Made by a program: the position numbers and the translations under genes. Shown piece by piece: positions 23,050-32,606 of a stretch of DNA of 64,000 nucleotides; the stretch's first letter is position 1; each line of letters opens with the position of its first letter. The stretch covers positions 429-64,428 of the forward strand of contig SDOX01000021.1 in the NCBI GenBank assembly GCA_004565275.1, read 5' to 3'. This stretch comes from Nannochloropsis salina CCMP1776. Lineage: Eukaryota; Sar; Eustigmatophyceae; Eustigmatales; Monodopsidaceae. The notes under the pieces were generated by a model. The model ran no database searches. It was not told where the DNA came from and saw only the letters and a program-made list of their open reading frames with translations.

Positions 23050-23816
23050 AGGAAGGGGAAACTATGAAGGCAAAGAAGGAGAGGTGCAAAAAGAAGCATT
23101 TAAAAGGACCAGTAGCTTGCTGCTTCTGTCGTATTTTTTTATCTTCTGCTGACATTACTTTCTCTTCCATTCGCTGGACCGGGAAACGCTACCTTGTGAT
23201 AAGATTCTCGCAATCTTTTGACCTTTTTCGGCCCTTGCCACCACACACATGGCTGTTTTAGGCTCCCTTGTGCAATATGATTTACCCAAATAAGACATGG
23301 TTTCGCGGATGCTCGATCAACTACACACCTCGAGGCGCCTTTGAGGTCTATTGGTCCAGACACAGGTTTGTCCAGTGCTCGTCACATTCTTTCTTTCATG
23401 TTTAATCTTGCCACGAGCATTATAGAATCCATGGATTCTACTGAGCAGGTATACATGCAAGACAGCAATTGTCCTTCGGCGTTATTGTGGTCGGAATGAC
23501 TGTAAAATGGACAAGACACATTTCCCCAACCAAAAACTTCCCCATCATGACACAGCGTTCTCATAAAAGAATTATTTCTCAGTGTTAAATGCTTGATTCG
23601 GCTTGCTCTGGTGTCAGATATTTAAAAAGTACCGGCGTGCTGCGCTGGCTGGCTGACACAGATCTGAAATTATTTCGAAATTTTGTGTAACACTGCGCCA
23701 GGCGAAGCATTAGTTTTAATCCCATTTACTATCCATACCACCGAATGGTCATACCAACCTTTTCTTTGGTGTTTCATCGGTGTTCGGTCTTGATACCACC
23801 CTATCAGGGTAGGCTT
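23050..23816. other. Convergent intergenic region
   Basis: This AT-rich interval lies between the 3' ends of DAPB (+) and the next gene (-). No gene or repeat is supported. Confidence 0.5.
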
Positions 23817-24455
23817 TCACGCGCCTTCCACCCCCAAGAGACGAAGGCTCGCGCGCACACTGTCCATCTGCAGTTCACTCATCTCTTTGACCACCCCCCC
23901 ACCTTTCCCACCCAACACTTGTTCTACCAGCTGCGCAAAGCGCGGGTCATTTTGCACGGCCGCGGTGGCCTCCATCTTCCCTTCGCAGGCCTGAGCCAAC
24001 CGTGAAACAAGTATTACGACGTTGTACGCGTCCATTCCCTCCATTTCCAGGAGCATTAACAGTCTCTGAGGGTCTTGTCGAGCTTCTGCTATGACCCGGC
24101 GTGTGCGCCAGGCGGTCAATGCATCTTCCTTGGTAGTGGTCGCATCGTGAAGACGCAGAGAGGACGCAACCGGAAAGGGAGGGGGGGGAGCTTCGGCTGT
24201 AGTAGACAGAGGACGTCTTTGGGAGGAGGGCCACGTGGCACAAGCTGTGGTTTTGTGAACGAAACGAATGTTCAGACAATGCTGGCAAAGCTCAGGATGA
24301 TAAGTGTCGTCGAATGACTCGGGTTTTTCTAAGCTAGCGCGTCACGGAAACTTACCTTTGAGTGAGAAAGATGCGGTGGGATGAACTGATGCACTTGAGC
24401 GAAGCAAATAACGCTTCTGGGTATGAAGACAGCGACGACTTATGACGCACAACAT
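23817..24455 (-). CDS. Small helical mitochondrial-type protein, 175 residues, 2 exons
   Basis: Exon 1 is 24356-24455 and exon 2 23817-24244, joined by a GT-AG intron in phase. Exon 1 codes a typical mitochondrial presequence (MLCVISRRCLHTQKRYLLRS). The body has helix pairs such as DAYNVVILVSRLAQACE and RFAQLVEQVLGG, which recall the repeats of octotricopeptide/RAP and FAST-kinase-like organelle RNA proteins, but the protein is much shorter and the RAP domain itself is not visible. It could be a small member, or the first exons of a longer gene. Family is not assigned. Confidence 0.55.
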
Positions 24456-25498
24456 GACTTGTGAGATCTGTTTACGAAAGAACGCATGGACAATTCGTAG
24501 AGAGGGGTATGAGGAGGTCTTTCTGGAAAGCTCCCGGGCTAAAGGAGGAACAAAGAGGAAGGTCGACTGTTCTGTTGCGGGCCAAGACAAGCAATTGGAA
24601 TTGCGCTCATTCATACACCCAAAATGTGACAAGGAGTCACCTATCATCCATAGACGTCTTTCAGGATGACTAAGATTCAAGAGTCAAAAATTTAGGACCT
24701 GCCTAATCAGGTCCCAATTTCGCTCTGTGTTGCAGCCACCAGCTCTCACCACGTTGCACATGCACACAAGCCGAACACGTTTATCGAACGCGATGGGTAC
24801 ACTCGCTGAAATTCGGGGAATGAATGTCAGAGAAGAGGAATAAAGATGGTAAGTTGCTTTGTCTACAGGTCTTGTAAAGTGTGGAGGGATATTTTCCGCT
24901 TTCAGGTGCGACGTTGCCCGCGTTGATCGCGTATCCATCCTGCACGTGCTGCGAACGTGCGTGGCGGTTGCTTCGCATGGGCCTTTTTCCCAATTGCGTT
25001 TCCGCGGGCGCATGGCACCTTGCATCATTTAATTCTTTCCTTCATGAAATGAAATATGCATATGACGGACTAGTTTGTAATCCTATTGCTTGCGGTGGTC
25101 TCGAACTAGGAATTGGTGGGCTCTCCATTCTCTTTTTAATATCTTCAGCATTGATCATAGCTCGATTGTTGCCCTAAGAAGTAAAAATCTACGATTTTCA
25201 ACGTGTGTGCATAAAGTTTGAGGCCCTTCACTTTTTTGGAAGGACGGAGTGACTCCTTTGTTTCCTTTTTTGTATACAGAATGCATCTTTTGGAAACGCA
25301 ACATACGTGAAGAGGTAATCGAACAACTGGACACGGTGGATGATTTTCACGATATGTGACTAAATAGTAGGATGTAGCTAAATCGTTGCTTTTCTTCCCG
25401 AAGTGCCTGATCCATAGAGCATGTGATTATTTTCATTTTCATTTTAAGACGCCTTCTTTGGTTCTTTCTATGCCAATGTTTCGTGTGAAGCTTTCCAT
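24456..25498. other. Intergenic region without a supported gene
   Basis: This contains the promoter of the preceding minus-strand gene and the 3' flank of the GMC oxidoreductase. Open frames on either strand lack any signature. Pyrimidine- and AT-rich patches are present, nothing more. Confidence 0.5.
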
Positions 25499-27319
25499 TC
25501 AATCCTGATTATCTTCTTTGATAAGATCCGCAGCTCGTTCCCCTAGCATATACAAGGTAGCCATGGGTCCAGCCTCAATCATGTTGGGTACTGCGCCAGC
25601 GTCCACAACCCGCAAACCCTTTACGCCTCCCTGGACACGCAAGCGGGAATCAAGCACGTCGCCCATCCTTGCTGTGCTGGTAGCGTGCCAACTGTAAAAC
25701 GTGTAGCCCCGGCTGATCCATTCGTCTAAGGCTTTCTCTGAGTTGTCTACCAGCCGCTCAGTGGGAAACACTTCCGAAAATCCCAAGTTGGCCATGACCG
25801 GCTCGGCCATCATATCCCGAACATCTCGCAGGCAATGGCGGATCGCTCGTCGATCTTCCTCGGCAGCCGCCATGTTAAGCTGAATGCGGGGATGTCTGGC
25901 CTCTAAGGGGTCAAAGGCATCAAGCAGAACTAGCCCACCTGGCCCATGGACCTTGAGGTTAGCGCAGCCCAAAGCTAACATGCGGGGTGCCACTTCAGGG
26001 ATGACATCCGTCATAAACATAATGTAGTCGTCTTCTTCAGTTTTGCGGCCTTTCACAACGGAATAGATGCCGAGGGCGCCAAGACTGTAGGGGCCCCGAC
26101 GCTCGAGATCATACTGATCAGTAGTGGCTGGATTATTCAGGACGAATGGATTCATTTCCGGCACCACGCTTCCGTTCCCGAAAAAGAAAAGGACGTTCGT
26201 GCGAGCCATCAGGTGCTTGCCTACCCCCGGCAGGTCCGCAACTACGGGCACCCCCAAAGTCTCAAGCTCTGCAGCAGGGCCCACCCCCGACTTGAGCAGA
26301 AGATGGGGAGTGAAGAAGACACCCGCGGACAGAATTACTTCTCGCTTGGCATTAGCTTGCAAAGTCACATGAGCAGCTTTCTCTCTCTGCCTACTTATGC
26401 CTCCACGAGGGTCCTCCCCAGCAACGTCGGTCCAAAAGTCCGAAGCACCCGGATCTTTGTAGATATACTCAACGCCTGTCGCACGTATCGACTCATCAAA
26501 GATAATCCGAGTAACTCGAGCACCTGTGCGCACAATCAGGTTGTCTTTGCGTGCCTCCGCTTCCGTTCTCAGATAAGCCGTGTATGCATCCACACGTGTG
26601 CCCTGCTGGACAGCTCGATAAACCTGCGGCAAACCGTACGATAGACGACCGGCCGAAGAGCTGCATAATGGTGGGTCCATAGTGATGGATGCTTCATACA
26701 AGTACGAGTACATTGTTTGGGCGTCTCCGCGCTCCACGTGCACCGGTCCGTTCTTTCCGTATTCTGGATTAATATCTTCATGGTCCTCGAGCTTACGAAA
26801 GTAGGCGGTGGTTTCCTCACCGCCCCAGTGTTCAAAACCCCACCGATCAAAATATGCGGGTGCAGGCCGTGTGTACGCTCCAATATTTATAGCTGTTGAT
26901 CCACCCAAAGCTTTCCCCGTCACCACAGGACCGACAAGTAAGCCACTGCGATTGTTTAGAGCTGGATTGGCTTCGGTATTCAATTGTTCAGTCAAGGCTG
27001 GAATTGCCCAGGTACGGTAGTCATGACGGGGAGTAGTGATCTGTTTAGAGATCCACTTTTGATGCTGGCTTGTTCCTTCTTCACCGCTATCTTGTGAGTA
27101 GTCACCCTCCTCTAAGAGGAGCACGCGGACAGCAGGGTCTTCAGATAAACGGGATGCCACGACAGCTCCAGCATTACCTGCACCCACGACTATAAAGTCA
27201 TAACATGGTGAGGTTGCTTTGAGTCGTCGAGAATATTCTCGCGAGGAGGAGTCCAAATCAATGCATTCTATGGAAAATAGGAGCACGAGGCTCAGGCATA
27301 CCGAGAAGGAGAAACGCAT
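25499..27319 (-). CDS. Secreted GMC-family FAD oxidoreductase, 606 residues
   Basis: This is a single exon. The protein starts with a signal peptide (MRFSFSVCLSLVLLFSIEC) and then the GMC FAD site YDFIVVGAGNAGAVVASRLS. GMC signature 1 is GPVVTGKALGGSTAINIG; signature 2 is seen in VILSAGVFFTPHLLLKSGVG. The catalytic region has WHATSTARMGD, supplying the usual first His. The second active-site position, normally His or Asn before PMATxY or NA, reads EAGPMATLYML, so a Gly stands there. Choline dehydrogenase, alcohol oxidase and fatty acid photodecarboxylase are all in this superfamily; the substrate cannot be told from sequence. The secretory leader argues against a plastid photodecarboxylase. 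Length is normal for GMC enzymes. Confidence 0.85.
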   Translation of the reverse strand: MRFSFSVCLSLVLLFSIECIDLDSSSREYSRRLKATSPCYDFIVVGAGNAGAVVASRLSEDPAVRVLLLEEGDYSQDSGEEGTSQHQKWISKQITTPRHDYRTWAIPALTEQLNTEANPALNNRSGLLVGPVVTGKALGGSTAINIGAYTRPAPAYFDRWGFEHWGGEETTAYFRKLEDHEDINPEYGKNGPVHVERGDAQTMYSYLYEASITMDPPLCSSSAGRLSYGLPQVYRAVQQGTRVDAYTAYLRTEAEARKDNLIVRTGARVTRIIFDESIRATGVEYIYKDPGASDFWTDVAGEDPRGGISRQREKAAHVTLQANAKREVILSAGVFFTPHLLLKSGVGPAAELETLGVPVVADLPGVGKHLMARTNVLFFFGNGSVVPEMNPFVLNNPATTDQYDLERRGPYSLGALGIYSVVKGRKTEEDDYIMFMTDVIPEVAPRMLALGCANLKVHGPGGLVLLDAFDPLEARHPRIQLNMAAAEEDRRAIRHCLRDVRDMMAEPVMANLGFSEVFPTERLVDNSEKALDEWISRGYTFYSWHATSTARMGDVLDSRLRVQGGVKGLRVVDAGAVPNMIEAGPMATLYMLGERAADLIKEDNQD

Positions 27320-28559
27320 TCCTTCAATGACGATAATAAGAAAAGAAGGTTTTTAAGATGCTTGAAGAGGCAACTCTTATAGAAGCGTTTGGAGCAGTAT
27401 GATTCATTTTAGGATTAGGGTTAGGGTCGCCCGATGCAGATGCATAATGGCAATTGCAGCAGGTGCACACGAAGGAAGAAAGTTGTGACGTCACTTCAAC
27501 AGACCATCAGCATCCAATCATTGTCAGCGATCACTCGCTCGAAGGCGACAACAACGCAGCTTCGATCTCCGGGAGGGGTGCTGCTACTATCTTCTCGGAT
27601 TCTTCATGTAAAGTCTCTTGAATCCTAATTTTGGCTCACAATAAAAGCATTCCATCAGGAAGAGTCTAAAGGAAAAGGGAAATGCGCTCGATGTGGAAAG
27701 ACTTTTGGGAAATATCAAGTTTTTCACATCTTGTAGAGGTATTACAAGATCCATCCTCTTAATGTGTTGGCACAAGAGGAAAAAAAGAAGTACATCCATT
27801 TCTCCAAGCTCTACTAAGATGTATCGGTAAGATGTATGGAAGACGGTAGCAATTGAGCTCCTCCAGCAAACTTACAATAAAAACTCAGCGCGGTCTGTCA
27901 CTCTAACGAATTGAGTGTTTCTCAAATGTAATTGGAGTTGTTTGATTAGAAAGAGAGGTTCAGGATCTACCGCTGCAACATCAATGCCACCAATATAAGA
28001 TCACTCATTCATGAAATGATATTTTTTGGGGCGCCGTGGTTTTTCTTGGAAATCTGGTACATGATATGATTGTAAATGTTTCAAGTTCATGCCATGTGAT
28101 CGTGGGCGGGCTTTCTCATAAGTACCGCGGTTTAAGAAATGAGAAAGACCGCACTGTCTTGTCTGAATGATCCCTTAGGTAGACGAAAATAGCCACGCGT
28201 GCCCTGCGCTTGTCCTTGATGTTCGAGGTAACGAGGTTTTTCTCTTGAATCGTTTTCTCATCCCCTCTCTACCATCCAGAGGTATGGAGCGTGACTTTGT
28301 GTATTTATTGGACAGTGTCCATGATTCATGATAAATAAAATTGACACAATAGGACTTTTGTACTACTTTTGCAAGCTAATTTTGTTTCGAAATGAAAATA
28401 TTTGTGGACATGTCACAACAGTGATGGCACGGTCAACAAGAGCTCAATGTGTGTACGAGAGAGGACAGAACAAGTGCGATTAAGAGTACTCACATACATA
28501 TCTCACATTTCCATGTGTTTCTTACAGCGTTCAACGTCTCGATCCTCTCTATCACCACC
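27320..28559. promoter_or_regulatory. Divergent intergenic region with telo-box-like motif
   Basis: This 1.2 kb separates the GMC gene (-) and the secreted protein gene (+). At 27415-27426 it has two TTAGGG units, which read CCCTAACCCTAA toward the GMC gene about 100 bp before its start codon. Plant promoters use a similar telo-box. A pyrimidine tract ending in gtgtttcttacag at 28515-28527 looks like an acceptor of a 5' UTR intron of the plus-strand gene. Confidence 0.45.
27409..27427 (-). repeat. Telomere-type motif, two units
   Basis: The sequence aggattagggttagggt holds two perfect TTAGGG units plus a partial one. See the surrounding region entry for its promoter position. Confidence 0.8.
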
Positions 28560-29183
28560 ATGCGCCGCGCCCTTTCTTTGCTCGCCCTGGGCATCACGCT
28601 TGTCATGACTGCCGGTCAGGAGTTCACCCTCAAGACTGTCAAGGTCACTGATAGATCTAAGGCAGCGAGGGATCAGTGGAGCATGAAGGGCAATTTAGAT
28701 GATCCGATGATGGGTGTTGTTCCTTTGATCGGCCAGGAGGGTCTCACCGTGGAGTTGCAGGACATGGCCCTGGCCACGCTTGAGAGCACGGCTTTCGCGG
28801 CCAGCGACTGCAAGCTGCGTCGAAACGGACGAGGCGTCAGCTGTAAGACGAGGGGTGCTCGGGTGTCCATTAGAATGTCCAGGCGTCCCAAGGGTGCCCA
28901 TGTCAAGAACAGCAAACACAACTCGACTGGCGGCGCGACTGGCGGCGGGTACTACAGTGCGTCAGGAATGTTCCGCCGGTTGCAGTTCCTGGAGGATCCT
29001 ATTGTGTTCCCTCTGACCGTTCAACTGCAAGCGGGGGACGCTACCTTATTTGACATGGTCTCCTCATGCTCTGAGAAGATCAAGGGTGCTGGAAGGACCA
29101 CCAGGATCACTTGCACGCCCGGGCCTACTCCTGTTACACCGGGCCCTACAGGGACACCGGGCCCTACACCTATGACTACTTAA
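28560..29183 (+). CDS. Secreted basic protein with Thr-Pro-Gly-Pro tail, about 207 residues
   Basis: The start was placed at 28560 because it gives a clean signal peptide (MRRALSLLALGITLVMTAGQ); the frame is open upstream but without such a leader. The mature part is about 160 residues, Lys/Arg-rich, with four Cys (DCKL, VSCKT, SSCSE, ITCTP) that could form two disulfides, then a short repeat tail TPGPTPVTPGPTGTPGPT. Such tails are common O-glycosylation or hydroxyproline sites in algal wall and surface proteins (general knowledge). I recognise no domain. It could be lineage-specific. Confidence 0.65.
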   Translation: MRRALSLLALGITLVMTAGQEFTLKTVKVTDRSKAARDQWSMKGNLDDPMMGVVPLIGQEGLTVELQDMALATLESTAFAASDCKLRRNGRGVSCKTRGARVSIRMSRRPKGAHVKNSKHNSTGGATGGGYYSASGMFRRLQFLEDPIVFPLTVQLQAGDATLFDMVSSCSEKIKGAGRTTRITCTPGPTPVTPGPTGTPGPTPMTT

Positions 29184-30719
29184 TGCAAAGTGTGGAAGCG
29201 GGAAGACATGCTGCTCCTCGGCTGAATAGGGAGTTAACTTTTATATCACCAGATATTTAGTTCCGCCGTCTGCTCAGTAATGTCTGTGTAAGGAATGACT
29301 TCAATTAGAGGTGTCCCGCTGTCTGTGTGTTGTTTGTGTGTGAGTGTGTTCCTGTAATATTTCAGTGTCTGTCAGTTTCCTTCCCCTGGACATGATCCTC
29401 GCCTTCTTGCCGTCTGCGATAGCAATATAACGAGAAGCCTTGTGAGTGCCCACTAGTGTTGACTTCAATACGAGCACATGTTTTCGATGTTTTAGCGAAG
29501 ACTTGCAGGGTTCATTGTAAGCCGTCGCGCATGTCTGACTGGTCTACACTCAAGTATGATTTTTGGCTTCCCTCCTGCCTCCTAGTTGAATTCAAGAAAA
29601 CATGTACTTCTATGATAATAACAACGGGAAAAAGAAAGTCCCTTGTGTAAGGCATGCAGGTCTTTAATTTTGCCTCTAAATGTCGAGTGTCCACTGCACA
29701 CGAACCGCGATTTCCTGGAAACGTCCCTAGCTCATCTTGAGTCGTCAGAATATATTCTTTGATTATCCCAAACTGCCATACACAACAATGATGCAGGAGC
29801 TGAGATGCCTTCATACAGGTTTTCTATTGCTGTTGAAAAACCTAACGCATCTTACTTTAGCAATACCTAAAGATCTCGTGTCCCTCATTCCTCTTTTTCC
29901 CTGTTCTGTTCCCTCGTGGTAGTCTTGTTTGTAGAGCATCGTTCTTCTAAGGCTATGGTCGGGTCGAGAGAGCTTCCTAGGCATATGAGAAAATTCAGAG
30001 AGGTACATGACCAGACAAAGGAAAATGGTCAGTCCGTAGACCCTATCCGCCTCAATTGAAGAGGTAGCGCAGTTGTGTTTAGGCAACACCAGGTGCTTCA
30101 GAAGCAGCACATGGTGTCGCTTTGACAATTTACCTTATTGTAAATTTTAACCAGGTTCCAAGCGATATGAGAGAGTAGAAACATGTTTATCGAGTTTGAC
30201 GAACAACGATCGCTATTAATGGGAGAAAGAAAGTAATTTGTACGGTATGGGGGTATTTATATTTTCCTTTAATGTCCGTTGTCAACCTATTCGCATGTTT
30301 CTGAAGATTATCTACGCGGGTATTCCTTCTTTGAAAGACAATGAGCATGCGTAGTTTCTTTTCACATTGGACTATCAGGCTGTGATAAGGCCTTTCACGA
30401 CTTATATACGATGAACAATTACTAGTCCGGAATTGGAAACAAAAAATATTTCCGACCAGAGAGGCTGTTGGAAGTCCGATTGGTCATGTTACGAAGCTTA
30501 CGAAGGTTCAATATCACATGTACTTGATTATTTGAGATAGCGGTAATCAACTAAAACCAAAAAGTCCTTGAAGTCCTAACTCTAAGTAAACATCGAGAAA
30601 CGTACGTCTAAGAGAACTCATTGTAAATTGTAGGTCAGCCAATCCGATAGGCACCTGTATTAGAATTCAGGAAATTCTGTGCGTGTGCTTTTTCCTCTCA
30701 TAATTTTCTAAAAGTGTTA
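29184..30719. other. 1.5-kb gene-free region
   Basis: This lies between two 3' ends. It has a TG-rich patch near 29320-29360 (tgtgtgttgtttgtgtgtgag). Open frames are short and without signature. No repeat or RNA gene is recognised. Confidence 0.5.
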
Positions 30720-32148
30720 TCATATTTGATCATCCTCGGCGAACTGAGCTAGTGCTACGCTTAACTTGTGCATAGGCATGCCCATTACAGTGAAGTAGCA
30801 GCCTTCAATGCCTCGAACCGCTTGTCCCCCGAGGCCCTGAATTCCGTAGCCTCCTGCCTTGTCCATCGGCTCCCCAGACCTACACGGAGAGATGTAGTGA
30901 GCGCCAAAAATACAAGGGAGGTTGAAGACGTGAAGGGAAATAACCAGGCGATTACGGCTAAGCAATTTTTGGCTACGGGGGAAAAATCAGAGCAATACAA
31001 AGTTATCGTCCTTTCCAATCTTCCCCCCTCAACCACCTCTTCAGGGCTATATATGTCTTCGACATCAGTGCGGTAGCACACTAGAGGTTCCATCCCAATA
31101 GACGAGGGTTGGTTACGCACCGAATATAATTCCAGATCTCTTCGTCACTCAACGGAGCAAAGTCCACGCGGGAAGTCTCACAAAAGGATACAACAGGCAA
31201 GGGAATGCCATCTCCACTTTTGGGGCCTTTAGAGCTATATATTGCCACACCAGAATGTACGAGATGCGTTCTTCCAGATAACGACGACAGCATGGCATAA
31301 GCGTGCTGTGCGTCCTCAGGTTTTTCAAGTATTATTCCATCGCGGTCCACGCTGACGGGTGGATAATCAATGAAATGACGAGGATGGATACATGACGTCG
31401 AGAAAAAATACTTTTTAGCGGAAGATCCTGTTGTACACCCATCGTTAGATCCCCAAAAATTACGTACATTGTATCGGAGCCTATGACTATTGTGGTCTTT
31501 TTTCCTGCGTCCCTCTGTCCCCCCACCTTCCTGGCATCCACAGAATCCGAGCCTCCGAACAATTTGGTGGCTACTTCTTGCGCCTTGCATTCAGCGTTCT
31601 TCTGCGCGTAGTCTGCCGGGTTGATAAAGTCTGTTGAATAAGAAAGAGCCCCAACATTGGTGTAGATTAAATGATATGAGACAGAAAAGCCGTGAACATT
31701 GGGCAGAATGATACACAATGCACACGTGGATGAACCTGTCTCGCTCTGCCTACAGATACTTTAGACACCATTTACACTGGAAGTTAAGTGTTACATTTTA
31801 GAGACAACCTCCGCGACGCTTACTTCTCTTATCCAGGTCCTCCGGAAAATCACTCGGCAAGACCACAAAATCTTTCGAGTCAAAGCCCATGAGCTGCAAA
31901 ATCTCCTGCCTGCGAGGGCTCTTCGAAGCGAGAACCAAGTTGACCTTGGTCTTGAAAATGGACAAGTAGGGGAGGAGGGTGGAAGAAGTGCGCGAGGGAG
32001 CAGCGGCTGACATGGCCAAAGGCGATATAATGAGACGAAAGCGAGGATTTAGGCACGAAAAACGAAATGCCACGAATGAAGGGCGCCAAGTCTGGCAAGT
32101 TTCGGCGTTGACCAAAGGAATAATGCTGAACAAAGCGAGGGCTCGCAT
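30720..32148 (-). CDS. Maf-family nucleotide pyrophosphatase, 292 residues, 4 exons
   Basis: The exons are 31824-32148, 31468-31630, 31121-31351 and 30720-30879, all GT-AG and in phase. Maf/ASMTL-type proteins hydrolyse non-canonical or methylated nucleoside triphosphates (dTTP, UTP, m5UTP and others) and so clean the nucleotide pool. Hallmarks: [13 protein letters not shown] at the start of the domain, VIGSDTIVDRDG carrying the catalytic Asp, then [20 protein letters not shown], and the C-terminal [18 protein letters not shown]. The first 75 residues precede the domain; they are hydrophobic then Arg-rich and may be an organelle leader, or translation may start at an internal Met ([10 protein letters not shown]). 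Confidence 0.9.
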
Positions 32149-32606
32149 GAAGCGAAATTGCCTGAATGCAACAAGGTGAAGGAGGGCGCTTTCGGTCAGT
32201 CACTAGCCCGTGGCAGAGCTGGAAGCCCCTTACATATATTGCATTTTGGAAGGAAGGGGAGATTGTGAGTTCGAATGGATGTAGAGGAGGACTTGAAGGA
32301 TTCAAGTGGCGGCATGGTGACTCTCAGTTGATATATCAACTTGATAGATCTCAAGTGCTCGCTTGTCCGCTCGCCGCAGGGTTCTACCGGTAGATAAAGT
32401 AAATTGCATCCTGACACCAGCGCTTCTCTTTCGAGCTTACGGACGGGTAGTGGATACGATATGTAAATTGATACTTTCTCAGGGAAAACATCGTTGTGCT
32501 CCAATGATTTACTTTGCGTAAGATTGGTTGCTTACCTCTGTCTGAAAGAAAGATCTGATCTTCTGTCGTCGACCCTGCAGTTGAATTATACTAAATTTTT
32601 CGCCCC
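32149..32606. promoter_or_regulatory. Shared divergent promoter, Maf gene and TCAIM-family gene
   Basis: 458 bp lies between two start codons. No clear core promoter element or coding exon is seen. Confidence 0.45.

Noticed and set aside
25499-27319. Calling the GMC gene a fatty acid photodecarboxylase
   Set aside because: It has a plain secretory leader, and I could not confirm the photodecarboxylase-specific residues; only the superfamily is supported.
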